Notes under the pieces: generated by a model | The model's database searches: none | Seen by the model: the letters and a program-made list of their open reading frames with translations, nothing else | Told to the model about the DNA's origin: nothing | NCBI GenBank assembly: GCA_910587745.1 | Contig: CAJUNE010000014.1 | Span: 1 to 32,225, forward strand | DNA: 32,225 nt | Source: an uncultured Bacilli bacterium | Lineage (GTDB): Bacteria; Bacillota_I; Bacilli_A; RF39; UBA660 | Direction of reading: 5' to 3' | Part shown: positions 17,201-23,869 of the stretch, piece after piece | How positions within the stretch are numbered: the first letter of the stretch is position 1 | Layout: each line of letters begins with the position of its first letter | Translations under genes and position numbers: made by a program

Positions 17201-17353
17201 GGTGATGATTTAGTTCAAGAAATGGTTAAAGAATTTGAAGAGTTTATTAAAGGAGAAATTCTAGCGGTTGCAATTAATTATGATGAAAATACTAATAATA
17301 AACTTGATTTAAATGGTCATGAAGTAAATATCTTAACAAGGAAAGCGGTATAG
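14255..17353 (+). CDS. ileS: isoleucyl-tRNA synthetase, type 2, with swapped GLHH signature
   Basis: 1032 aa. Charges tRNA-Ile with isoleucine. KMSKS is at 590-594. The CP1 editing domain is present, with TTPWTLLAN and GTGVVHIAPAFGADD including the conserved Asp. Cys pairs CPHC, CWRC and CPKC form structural zinc sites. Length above 1000 residues and lack of the C-terminal Cys zinc finger mark the eukaryote-like type 2 enzyme, known for natural mupirocin resistance. The HXGH signature is replaced by GLHH at residues 57-60 (FANGFPGLHH): first and third residues exchanged. This swap is known in some type 2 enzymes and reported to give very high mupirocin resistance. AGGAGGG lies at good distance before the ATG. 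Regulated by the T-box above. Confidence 0.97.
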   Translation: MKNFKELDKRNYPEVEQDILDSWGGINEINKRQIEKHKDDDYFVFYDGPAFANGFPGLHHMVAKNLKDAICKYHAMKGKKVIRKVGWDTHGLPIENHVEKKLGISSKKEIEELGIEKFNDECRKSVRENEDAFVNLTSKMGQFIDTENPYLTFKNDYIETEWWILKKFYEENLFYEGTRVVPYCPHCGTGLATHEVAQDYQSDTALTCYVPFKKKGEDVYFLAWTTTPWTLLANVALCVNPDVTYALVESKGTKFILAEALVKAVLGEESEILETFKGKTLENTEYEQLIPSLNVEGKAFIVTCAEYVTTEDGTGVVHIAPAFGADDAEVCKEYGITEVNPVGKDGCYTEGLWKGKFVHDVNEEVVEYLKENGKLFRKQKMIHEYPHCWRCHTPLIYYSMPSYYVAVSKFKDKMVEANKKVNWYPAYVGEKRFANWIANAKDWNVSRSRYWGSPIPFWKCDCGYNHMVGSVAELKEMATTNLDENLDLHRPYIDDVKLKCPKCGKEMTRIKDVLDCWFDSGSMPFAQYHYPFENNELWETQFPADFICEGIDQTRGWFYTLMVISTFVKGCSPFKNVLVNDLLLDAEGKKMSKSRGNIVEPFTTIKEYGADTVRFYLPYVSPVWTPLKFDMDGLKEVYSKFFNPLRNAYSFFVLYANVDNIDTDLCNVSVENREEIDKWLISKYNTLVKDVNEAFLEYDLNKVVRFLTSFVSDDLSNWYIRRNRNRFWGSELDNSKKSVYITTYEVLVGLAKLCAPITPFLSEEIYRNLTGGESVHLEVYPEVDLAFIDKKLEEKMDLVRSLISIGRMVREEQKIKVRQPLSEALIDGSNKEILEDLVPLIKEELNVKEVTFTNDLSLYMNYTLKPNFKVVGKIMGPNIKEFQMKLETLGSEDIDSLVNNKTITMNIGGNDITINAEMVEIRILEKEGFNVGRENNLFIILNTELTHELILEGLAREFVSKVQNIRKSEDYNVADRIEVTYNGDDLVQEMVKEFEEFIKGEILAVAINYDENTNNKLDLNGHEVNILTRKAV

Positions 17354-17358
17354 CTTTT
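17342..17358 (+). terminator. weak terminator after ileS
   Basis: AAAGC (17342-17346) and GCTTT (17353-17357) form a 5-bp stem overlapping the stop codon, followed by the T-rich TCTTCTTTTATTT. Short stem, so low confidence. Confidence 0.35.
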
Positions 17359-17374
17359 CTTCTTTTATTTATTA

Positions 17375-17383
17375 TGCTATAAT
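17375..17383 (+). promoter_or_regulatory. extended -10 promoter ahead of the HAD pseudogene
   Basis: TGCTATAAT is a perfect extended -10. No good -35. Start predicted near 17390, about 17 bases before the ATG. Confidence 0.6.
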
Positions 17384-17406
17384 AGGAACAATTTTGGAGA
17401 TGGATT

Positions 17407-17974
17407 ATGATACTTAAAAATGAATTAAAAACAAATGATGTTAAAATGCTTTCATTTGACATTGATGGGACTATTACACAATGGACTAGTGTGCCAGATT
17501 TTTTGGCTTCGGTTTTAGCAGAATATAATCTTCCTTATAGAGATGAAGTTATGACACAATTTTTTAAAAGAAGCAGATTTTACAAAGGCTGAAGATGGAA
17601 TAAAAGATTCAGTTGGAATATTAGCTAAAGACTACGTTTTATATTGTTATACAAATTGGTTTAAAAGCCAAGCTTTAAAAAAACTTGGTAAATATGGTCT
17701 AACAAAATATTTTAAAGATATTTATGCTTATGATAATAATTATATTAAATTTACCAAAGTTGGTTTTTTAGTAGCTACTTATGGTTTGGGTTTAGAGGTA
17801 GAAAATGTAGTTCATATAGGAGATAGTAGAGTAGATATTAGACCTGCTAATAATGCTGGAATACAAACGATTTTAGTTGATTATAATGGTAATAAAGCAG
17901 ATTTGTATGGAATAGCAACAGCGGTAGTAACAGAATTTAGGGATATTCCTATGATGTTAGAAAGAAAAAGATAG
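17407..17974 (+). pseudogene. HAD-superfamily hydrolase, disrupted (frameshift, probable internal deletion)
   Basis: The first part carries HAD motif I (LSFDIDGT, nucleophile Asp18 and acid Asp20). After TQFFK the frame breaks at the T6A4 run (17560-17569) and continues in the +1 frame, KEADFTKAEDGIKDSVGIL, then LYCYTNW (motif II Thr), a Lys in YIKFTKVGF (motif III) and HIGDSRVDI (motif IV). So the catalytic core of a HAD phosphatase is recognisable. Only about 70 residues separate motifs I and II and nearly no cap domain remains, where C1-capped relatives have 100 or more. A deletion out of frame therefore explains it better than a one-base slip. Promoter and start still look functional. The original substrate is unknown. 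Confidence 0.8.
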
Positions 17975-17994
17975 ATTTGTTTTAAGAAAAAATG

Positions 17995-18003
17995 TGATAT
18001 AAT
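17995..18003 (+). promoter_or_regulatory. extended -10 promoter for ogt/arsC-like operon
   Basis: TGATATAAT, perfect extended -10, with TTGTTT (17977-17982) as a possible -35 at 15 bases. Transcription start about 18010. Confidence 0.6.
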
Positions 18004-18013
18004 TAAATAGGCA

Positions 18014-18028
18014 ATAAGTATAACTTAT
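18014..18028. promoter_or_regulatory. palindrome at the transcription start of ogt
   Basis: ATAAGT-ATA-ACTTAT is a perfect 6-bp inverted repeat just downstream of the -10. It could be an operator or a 5' mRNA hairpin; nothing further supports either. Confidence 0.35.
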
Positions 18029-18044
18029 ATTTTAAGGAGTCTTG

Positions 18045-18512
18045 ATGAAGTATTATTTTAAAACTAAAATTAATAATTATTTTTTTACAATAGTAGAAGA
18101 AGATAATTTTATAACTTATATAACTTTAGATGATTTAGAAATAGATGGTTTAAATCAGAAAACTGCTTTAATAGCTAAAACAAAGGTTGAGTTAGAAGAA
18201 TATTTTAGAGGCCTTAGAACAATATTTGATATACCAATTAAACTTAATGGAACAAAGTTTCAAAATATGGTATGGCAAGAAATGTTGAATATCCCATATG
18301 GTAGAGTTTTATCTTATGGGGAACTTGCTAAAAAGGTAGATAATCCTAAAGCAGTTAGAGCAATAGGAAGTGTGTGTCACAACAATAAAATACTAATTAT
18401 TGTTCCGTGTCATAGAGTGGTCGCTAAAAATTCTATTGGTGGTTTTGGTTGTGGCGTTGAAATGAAAATTAAGTTGTTAGAACTAGAAAAAAATAAATAT
18501 GAAAGGAAGTAA
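18045..18512 (+). CDS. ogt: methylated-DNA--[protein]-cysteine S-methyltransferase
   Basis: 155 aa from the ATG at 18045; AAGGAG ends five bases upstream, which excludes the TTG three bases earlier. The suicide repair enzyme takes methyl from O6-methylguanine onto its own cysteine. The active-site motif PCHRV is intact with the acceptor Cys122, preceded by the family motif IPYGRVLSYGELA (recognition helix area) and AVRAIGSVCHNN with the arginine finger region. A short Ogt-type N-terminal domain is present and no AraC/Ada fusion. The ArsC-like gene follows after four bases, so they form an operon. With the AlkD-like gene at the left edge, this is a second alkylation-damage repair gene in the window. 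Confidence 0.95.
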   Translation: MKYYFKTKINNYFFTIVEEDNFITYITLDDLEIDGLNQKTALIAKTKVELEEYFRGLRTIFDIPIKLNGTKFQNMVWQEMLNIPYGRVLSYGELAKKVDNPKAVRAIGSVCHNNKILIIVPCHRVVAKNSIGGFGCGVEMKIKLLELEKNKYERK

Positions 18513-18516
18513 TTAA

Positions 18517-18867
18517 ATGATTTTTTTAGAATATCCAAAATGTAGTACTTGTAAGAAAGCGAAAGATTTTTTAATAAAGAATAATGTTAAGTTTGATGAT
18601 AGAAATATAGTAGAGGATAATCCAACTTATGAAGAATTAGTTACTTGGATTAAAGCATCAAATAGAGATATTAAAACATTTTTTAATACAAGTGGTAATC
18701 TATATAAAGAACTTAATTTAAAAGAAAAACTTTTAGAAATGAATGATGAAGAAAAAATAAAACTCTTAGCTTCTAATGGAATGTTAGTTAAAAGACCTAT
18801 GCTTATAAGTAATGATTTTATATTAAGCGGTTTTAAAGAGGATTTATGGAAAAATGAGTTAAAATAA
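18517..18867 (+). CDS. ArsC/Spx-family thioredoxin-fold protein
   Basis: 116 aa, the usual length. The N-terminus YPKCSTCKKA places a CxxC at Cys9/Cys12; the C-terminal LVKRPML (KRP at 92-94) is the conserved cis-Pro/Arg region of the arsenate reductase-like fold. Two subgroups share this form: Spx/MgsR redox-sensing RNA polymerase-binding regulators, and YffB/ArsC-like reductases. The segment NTSGNLYKELNLKEKL is more typical of the reductase-like or MgsR-like group than of Spx itself. GGAAG lies before the ATG within the end of ogt. Co-transcription with a DNA repair gene suggests a stress role, but that is inference. Confidence 0.85.
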   Translation: MIFLEYPKCSTCKKAKDFLIKNNVKFDDRNIVEDNPTYEELVTWIKASNRDIKTFFNTSGNLYKELNLKEKLLEMNDEEKIKLLASNGMLVKRPMLISNDFILSGFKEDLWKNELK

Positions 18868-18898
18868 TTTATTTGACTATATTAGTTTAAATTATTTT
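18861..18898. terminator. long AT-rich palindrome after the ArsC-like gene
   Basis: Arms AAAATAATTTA (18861-18871) and TAAATTATTTT (18888-18898) are perfectly complementary, with an inner ACTA/TAGT pair, making a nearly continuous hairpin followed by T and overlapping the stop codon. It contains TTGACT (18873-18878), so it may also hold the promoter of the next gene. Terminator or operator; AT-only arms weaken both readings. Confidence 0.4.
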
Positions 18899-18913
18899 TA
18901 AGAGGTGGTTTAT

Positions 18914-20860
18914 ATGACTAAAAAAGATGTTAAACATATACCTAAAAGGATTTTTACAGATGATGAAAAACAATATATTATTGAAAATTGGGGTTTGATT
19001 TCTATTTATAAAATGAAAAATAAACTTCATTGTTCGTGGGATGCAGTTGCAAATTATGGTAAGGAAAAAGGACTTCAAATGCCTGTACAGACTCATATAA
19101 AATGGGATGATGAAGAAATTCAAGAATTAAAAGATCTCGCACCAAAATTACATTATAAAAAAATTGCTAAACGCTTGGGTCGTTCTAGTGAAGCGGTTTA
19201 TACAATGGGCTGTAAACTTGGAATTACTCTTATTCAAGATAATAGATGGTGGACTTTAGAAGAAATAGAATATTTAAGAGAGAATTGGGGTTATGCAAAA
19301 GTTGAAGTATTAGCTAAGCATCTTCGAAGAAGTGTATCAAGTATAAATACAAAAGCTTTAGAATTAGGTTTAGGGCCAGCGATTAAAAGCGATATAGAAT
19401 TAATTTTAGTTTCGGACATATGTGAAATGTTAGAGATTTCCAAAGAACGTGTAGTGTCAACTTTTGTTAATCATGGCTTATTTTTAAGAAAAAAATGGAT
19501 ATCTAAAAAGAGATTTTATTATTATGTGTTATATGATGATTTAATTAATTATTTAAAAAATAATCAAGATACATGGGATTCTAGAAATTTAGAACTTTAT
19601 GCATTAGGTATGGAAGAGGATTGGCTAAAAGAAAAAAGAAAAAATGATGCTAAAAACGATCCATATTGGCATAAAGAGTGGACTACTGATGAGATTCAAA
19701 AAGCAATAGATATCTTTAATTATAAAAAGAGTTATCAAGCTGTAGCAGAAGAACTTCATAGATCTTTAGGTGCGGTAAAAACTGTTTTAAGACAAAATGG
19801 TTTAAGTTATAGTTTGCCTAGGTTTTGGAAAAGTGCAGAAATTAAATTTTTAAGAGATAATTACCAAACTATGACATATAAAGAGATAGGAGACATTTTA
19901 AATAGAACAGAGAAATCTGTTGCAAAAATGGCAAGAACTTTAGGCTATAAGAAAAAAACTTATAATAATAGTTTTGGGTATAGATTGTGGACTGATGATG
20001 AAATAGAACAATTAAGAGAATTAGCTAATATGTATTCTCTTACTAATATTGCTAAAAAACTAAAAAGGACAAAAGATGCAGTAGAAAGACAAATGAAATT
20101 GTTAGGTATATCTATTAATTCGACTGATAGATTATGGTCTCAAGAAGAAGAGGAAAAATTAAAAGGTTTATGGAAAACTTGCGGAGTTGCACAAATATCT
20201 AGAATTCTCGAAAGACCAATTTCCATAATTAGGCAAAAAGCTCAAAGTATGAATTTAGGACTTAATAGGGGAGATGAGATTTTAGTTACAGATATCTGTA
20301 GTATATTAAATGTATCAAGAGGTATGGTAGTTAAAAGATATTTAGAATTAGGTCTTCCTGTTAATCAAAATACAACTTCAGGTGGAAAAGTGTATTATAC
20401 CGTGAAAGTGTATGATTTAATTGAGTTTTTAAGAAATAATCAAAATGTTTGGGATGCTTCTAATTTAAAAATTGGAGCTTTAGGGGAAGAATGGGATTGG
20501 TTAAAAGATAAAAGACAGAGGGATATGGATAATAATAATGCTTGGAAAAGAATTATGAGTGAAGAGGAGTATGCTTTGATATTTTCAATGTTTCAAAATA
20601 GTATAGCTCCTTTAGATATTGCTGATAAATTAAACAAACCTTATGATTTAATTGCATGTCTTTTAGGAGTAGATAAAAGACTTAATTGTTGGCATATAAG
20701 CGAAATTGTTTTTCTTATAGAAAACTATGATAAGCTTTCATTTATAGAAATTGGTAGTATTATTGATAGAACTGAAAAAGCTGTTAAAACTAAAGCTGCT
20801 AATTTGGGCTTAATTAAAAGAGAGCTTATTAGAGAAAGAATAAAAACTAGTGAGCAATAG
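18914..20860 (+). CDS. multi-repeat Myb/SANT-like DNA-binding protein
   Basis: 649 aa from the ATG at 18914, which has AAGAGGTGG at proper distance; the GTG at 18905 overlaps that site. I count nine Myb/SANT-like units of about 45 residues, each with W-T/S-x-x-E near the start (e.g. RLWTDDEIEQLRELA, RWWTLEEIEYLREN), a middle IA-x-x-L-x-R helix and a last helix such as S-V-x-x-x-A-x-x-L-G. Two copies of a different module (ILV-S/T-DIC...V...GL...YY.V..YDLI.(F/Y)L.NNQ..WD..NL.(I/L).ALG.E.DWLK.KR) interrupt them at about residues 164-245 and 456-540. The order is 3 SANT, module, 4 SANT, module, 2 SANT, a repeating unit of about 292 residues. A DNA-binding role is likely; target and process are unknown. 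A strong terminator follows. Confidence 0.75.
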   Translation: MTKKDVKHIPKRIFTDDEKQYIIENWGLISIYKMKNKLHCSWDAVANYGKEKGLQMPVQTHIKWDDEEIQELKDLAPKLHYKKIAKRLGRSSEAVYTMGCKLGITLIQDNRWWTLEEIEYLRENWGYAKVEVLAKHLRRSVSSINTKALELGLGPAIKSDIELILVSDICEMLEISKERVVSTFVNHGLFLRKKWISKKRFYYYVLYDDLINYLKNNQDTWDSRNLELYALGMEEDWLKEKRKNDAKNDPYWHKEWTTDEIQKAIDIFNYKKSYQAVAEELHRSLGAVKTVLRQNGLSYSLPRFWKSAEIKFLRDNYQTMTYKEIGDILNRTEKSVAKMARTLGYKKKTYNNSFGYRLWTDDEIEQLRELANMYSLTNIAKKLKRTKDAVERQMKLLGISINSTDRLWSQEEEEKLKGLWKTCGVAQISRILERPISIIRQKAQSMNLGLNRGDEILVTDICSILNVSRGMVVKRYLELGLPVNQNTTSGGKVYYTVKVYDLIEFLRNNQNVWDASNLKIGALGEEWDWLKDKRQRDMDNNNAWKRIMSEEEYALIFSMFQNSIAPLDIADKLNKPYDLIACLLGVDKRLNCWHISEIVFLIENYDKLSFIEIGSIIDRTEKAVKTKAANLGLIKRELIRERIKTSEQ

Positions 20861-20881
20861 CACTTATCGAGTGCTTTTTTT
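20858..20881 (+). terminator. terminator after the SANT-repeat gene
   Basis: AGCACT (20859-20864), loop TATCG, AGTGCT (20870-20875), then seven T in all. The stem begins inside the stop codon. Nearly identical to the terminator at 23071-23094. Confidence 0.9.
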
Positions 20882-20899
20882 GTCTAATTATTGTAAAAT

Positions 20900-20935
20900 T
20901 ATCGATAAACGATAAAATAATATTGATAAATAATA
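20900..20935. promoter_or_regulatory. two palindromic operators upstream of the DUF2975 operon
   Basis: TATCG-ATAAA-CGATA (20900-20914) is a perfect inverted repeat; TATTG-ATAAA-TAATA (20921-20935) is a second copy with the same centre and slightly degraded arms. They are spaced 21 bases apart, two helical turns, so they face the same side. The second overlaps the -35. The small HTH protein encoded in the operon is the natural candidate repressor. Confidence 0.6.
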
Positions 20936-20951
20936 AAAACAACAATATAAT
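20923..20951 (+). promoter_or_regulatory. promoter of the DUF2975-HTH-DUF4173 operon
   Basis: TTGATA (20923-20928), 17-base spacer, TATAAT (20946-20951). Close to consensus, with the second palindrome over its -35. Confidence 0.75.
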
Positions 20952-20974
20952 TAAAGCAGAAAAGAGGAATGATT

Positions 20975-21433
20975 ATGAAAGTTTTTGGAAATAAAGGGTT
21001 AGGCGCATTTTTAAAAGTTATGTTACAAATTAGTTTAATATTAGGAGTAATGTTATTACTATGTTTTCCTTATATTTTGCATTTAGTTCATGAAAAATGG
21101 AATATATTTTGGGCTATTATTATACCATGTGGAATGTTATGTTTGATTATTATTTATGAATTTATAGGAATGTTTAAATCTTTAGAAGAGGATAATCCAT
21201 TTAATGAAGAAAATATTCAAAGATTAAAAGTAACTATGTGGTCATCTTTTAGTTTAGCAATTTTATTTTTTATAGAAGCGTTACTCGCTGGTTTTATTTA
21301 TACAGACAGAAATGTTTATTTTGTAAGTTTTTTAAGTATTCTTTTTTTAGGAATAAGTATCGCTTTACATATAATAAAAGAACTATTTGGAAAAGCTATA
21401 AACTATAAGCAAGAAAATGAACTTACAATTTAG
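20975..21433 (+). CDS. DUF2975 family membrane protein
   Basis: About 152 aa, four predicted TM helices (near residues 10-35, 45-68, 90-110 and 115-135), with the loop motif FKSLEEDNPFNEENIQRLK that is typical of DUF2975 proteins. Function unknown. AAGAGGA is seven bases from the ATG at 20975 but directly against the ATG at 20969, so I use 20975. DUF2975 genes are regularly followed by a small YozG-type Cro/C1 regulator, as here, eight bases downstream. Likely autoregulated through the two palindromes at its promoter. Confidence 0.85.
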   Translation: MKVFGNKGLGAFLKVMLQISLILGVMLLLCFPYILHLVHEKWNIFWAIIIPCGMLCLIIIYEFIGMFKSLEEDNPFNEENIQRLKVTMWSSFSLAILFFIEALLAGFIYTDRNVYFVSFLSILFLGISIALHIIKELFGKAINYKQENELTI

Positions 21434-21441
21434 GAGGGTAT

Positions 21442-21648
21442 ATGGGAGTTATTGTTAATTTAGATGTAGAAATGTCTAAGAAAAAAATATCAAGTAATGA
21501 GTTAGCACAAAAAGTGGGAATTACACAAGCTAATTTATCCATTTTGAAAACTAATAAAGCAAAGGCGATAAGATTTTCAACTTTAGCTAAAATCTGTGAA
21601 GTTTTAAATTGTAAACCAGGCGATATACTAGATTATGTGGAGGAGTAA
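21442..21648 (+). CDS. YozG-like Cro/C1-type HTH transcriptional regulator
   Basis: 68 aa, essentially only an XRE helix-turn-helix: MSKKKISSNELAQKVGI-TQANLSILKTNKAKAIRFSTLAKICEVLNCKPGDILDY. The recognition helix is TQANLSILKTN. The short form with the ending CKPGDILDY is typical of YozG regulators paired with DUF2975 proteins. AGGAGGG lies directly upstream. It probably represses its own operon by binding the TATCG-ATAAA-CGATA sites (inference). Confidence 0.92.
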   Translation: MGVIVNLDVEMSKKKISSNELAQKVGITQANLSILKTNKAKAIRFSTLAKICEVLNCKPGDILDYVEE

Positions 21649-21649
21649 T

Positions 21650-23044
21650 ATGTTAAGAATTTTTTTGGGAGCATTGTTTTTAAGTATTCTAGCTTGCATA
21701 ATGTTTTTATTTCACGATGTAGGATTATCTTTATTAATTTTTTTTGTAAGCTTTTTTAGTATCTCATTATTTTTATTAAATCAAAAACAAAGAATTATTA
21801 ATAAGAAATATTTAATTTTAATTTTACCAATATTGCTTTTAGCTAGTACCTATTTTATATTTTATAATAATATTTTTAGAGTTCTAAATTTTATAGTAAT
21901 ATTTATTTTATTAGTGATTATGTTTATGGGAGCATTAAGTAAGAAATTTAATATTTCAACCTTTATTTCTAACTGTGGCAATTTAGTTCTTGGCTCTGTA
22001 GATGCTATTACAGATATAAAAGAAGAAACTCATAATGCTAATTTTAAAATATCATTTAATATTAAAGTTTTAAAGGCGCTTTTAATTACTGTACCAATTA
22101 TAATAATAGTTATAATTTTACTTAGCAAAAGTGAAGCTTTGTTTAGTAATGCATTGAGCTCTTGTGGAGAATTCTTTAGAAATATTTTGAGTTTTAATTT
22201 TAAAAGTGTTTTGCAAAGAATTGTTTTTGTAAGTATAGGAACAATAATATTTACTTTGTTTTTTTATAACATTATTAATAATTATCAAGAAGAGGAAGTT
22301 TGTGAATATCCTAAAAAAGAGTTGCAAGATTTATTAACTTTTAAAATATTATTAATTAGCTTAAATATTATTTATTTAGTTTATGTAATACTTCAAATAT
22401 TTACGCTTGTTAATTATTTGATTAATGGGGGTATAAGTAATTATGCAGAATATGCTCGAAGTGGATTTTTTGAATTAATGGCAGTGTCTTTTATTAATTT
22501 TGTAATTGCTTTATTAACTTTTAGGTATAAGGATGTTAATAAAACACTTAAAGTATTAAATACAATAATGCTTATATTTACGTTTATATTGATTATTGGA
22601 GCATTACTTAGAATGAGATTTTATGAGATTGCTTACGGGTTTACAACTCTTAGATTATTAGTTTATTTTATCTTGATAACAGAAGGAGTTATGCTAATTC
22701 CTTCAATCATATATATTTGGAAAAATAATTTTTCAATAATTAAAACTTATAGTATAATTATTTTAACTAGTTATATAATTCTTAATTTTATAAATTTAGA
22801 TTATATAATTGCCAAAGAAAATGTTAATCGTTATTTTAAAAGTGGAAAAATAGATATTAATTATTTAATTGATAATTTAGGACCAAATGCTTATTTTGAA
22901 ATTACACGATTGGAATATGAGTCAAATTATAGTTTAGATATTGAAAATTTTAAATATTATGTTAGAATCGAAGCAGAAAAATGGGACACTAGTATTTGGT
23001 CTTATAATATAATAAAAAATAAAATTAGAAATAGTTTTAAATAA
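21650..23044 (+). CDS. DUF4173/DUF4153-like multi-spanning membrane protein
   Basis: 464 aa from the ATG at 21650 (GGAGGAG upstream, overlapping the end of the HTH gene); the ATG at 21635 overlaps the HTH frame and lacks a site. About eleven hydrophobic helices fill residues 1-375. The C-terminal soluble tail, with ENVNRYFKSGKIDINYL-DNLGPNAYFEI, matches the DUF4153/DUF4173 tail pattern (N-x-x-R-x-x-x-G-K-I-D-x-x-Y-L). Function unknown. It starts one base after the HTH stop, so it is the third member of the operon, and a terminator follows at 23071. Confidence 0.75.
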   Translation: MLRIFLGALFLSILACIMFLFHDVGLSLLIFFVSFFSISLFLLNQKQRIINKKYLILILPILLLASTYFIFYNNIFRVLNFIVIFILLVIMFMGALSKKFNISTFISNCGNLVLGSVDAITDIKEETHNANFKISFNIKVLKALLITVPIIIIVIILLSKSEALFSNALSSCGEFFRNILSFNFKSVLQRIVFVSIGTIIFTLFFYNIINNYQEEEVCEYPKKELQDLLTFKILLISLNIIYLVYVILQIFTLVNYLINGGISNYAEYARSGFFELMAVSFINFVIALLTFRYKDVNKTLKVLNTIMLIFTFILIIGALLRMRFYEIAYGFTTLRLLVYFILITEGVMLIPSIIYIWKNNFSIIKTYSIIILTSYIILNFINLDYIIAKENVNRYFKSGKIDINYLIDNLGPNAYFEITRLEYESNYSLDIENFKYYVRIEAEKWDTSIWSYNIIKNKIRNSFK

Positions 23045-23070
23045 ATTTGGTTATTAATTTAATATTTGTC

Positions 23071-23094
23071 TAGCACTTATCAAGTGCTTTTTTT
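23071..23094 (+). terminator. terminator after the DUF4173 gene
   Basis: AGCACTT / AAGTGCT with an ATC loop and seven T. It differs from the terminator at 20858-20881 at one of 24 positions. A further palindrome ACTAATAATTAGT follows at 23098-23110. The rest of the gap to 23210 is AT-rich with no clear promoter. Confidence 0.88.
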
Positions 23095-23209
23095 CATACT
23101 AATAATTAGTAGCATAAAAAAAGAATTATTTTATTTATTATTTGTTTTTTCATAAATTATATCCTTTCAAACTTTTATCTTTTTTATGTTACTTAGAAAG
23201 GAAGCTTAA

Positions 23210-23854
23210 ATGAACGAAGAATTATATTTTAAAGATGCTTTTACAGAAGTAGATGGTTCTATTAATTTAGAAGTAAATAATTTGAAAGCTAATTGTATTA
23301 CTTCAAATAGTAACAATTTTAACTTAGATAGTGAAGGTAATTTAATAGTTAATAGTATTACTACTAAACAATCAAATGATAGTAATATAAATTATGATAT
23401 GATATACCCTGCAGGTTCTATTTATTTTAGTGTAAATGATGTTAATCCTGGAACTTTATTTGGTGGGGTATGGGAGCAAATTGCTCAAGGAAGAACTTTA
23501 ATAGGTGTTGGTAGTGATATTAAAAGTAACAATACTAATTGGGCGGGCTCGCTTAATAATAATAATTATAGTTTTTGGTGTGGAGAAATGGGAGGTCAGT
23601 TTAGACATCAGTTAACAATTGATGAAATGCCAGCTCATACACATAATATAACAGTTCTTAATGAAAATTCTAATGGATATTCTCCTTATAATAGTAATTC
23701 TGAAGCTAATTGTGTATTAAATTATGCTAATACTTTTAATCTTACAGCTAAAGGTTGGAGTAATAGAGCTGCTAGTATAAATAAAGGTGGAGATAAATTG
23801 CACAATATTATGCCTCCTTATTTAGCAGTTTATATATGGAAAAGAATTTCATAA
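23210..23854 (+). CDS. phage collar / baseplate Gp10-tip-like protein, copy 1
   Basis: 214 aa. After a short N-terminal region of about 60 residues, the domain IYPAGSIYFSVNDVNPGTLFGG-WEQIAQGRTLIGVG (about 65-105), GGQFRHQLTIDEMPAHTHN (about 128-146) and LHNIMPPYLAVYIWKRIS at the end is the T4 Gp10 C-terminal/phage tail collar fold, including the HTH and HN-x-x-PPY motifs. In phages this fold caps fibres or baseplates. No capsid, tail or lysis genes are near, so this is a domesticated or surface-use version. AAAGGAAG precedes the ATG. A second copy with a nearly identical 5' half follows 15 bases later. Confidence 0.85.
   Translation: MNEELYFKDAFTEVDGSINLEVNNLKANCITSNSNNFNLDSEGNLIVNSITTKQSNDSNINYDMIYPAGSIYFSVNDVNPGTLFGGVWEQIAQGRTLIGVGSDIKSNNTNWAGSLNNNNYSFWCGEMGGQFRHQLTIDEMPAHTHNITVLNENSNGYSPYNSNSEANCVLNYANTFNLTAKGWSNRAASINKGGDKLHNIMPPYLAVYIWKRIS
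23342..23355 (+). repeat. tandem 7-bp repeat (TTAATAG x2) in collar copy 1
   Basis: Two head-to-tail TTAATAG units in coding sequence. Copy 2 has one unit at the same place (24002-24008) and is out of frame after it. Confidence 0.85.
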
Positions 23855-23869
23855 AAGGTGATTAAGTAT

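Noticed and set aside
18887..19123. Minus-strand frame over the start of the SANT-repeat gene
   Set aside because: Overlaps a gene with a strong ribosome site and conserved repeats; itself featureless.
22118..22327. Minus-strand frame within the DUF4173 gene
   Set aside because: Shadow frame in an AT-rich membrane protein gene.
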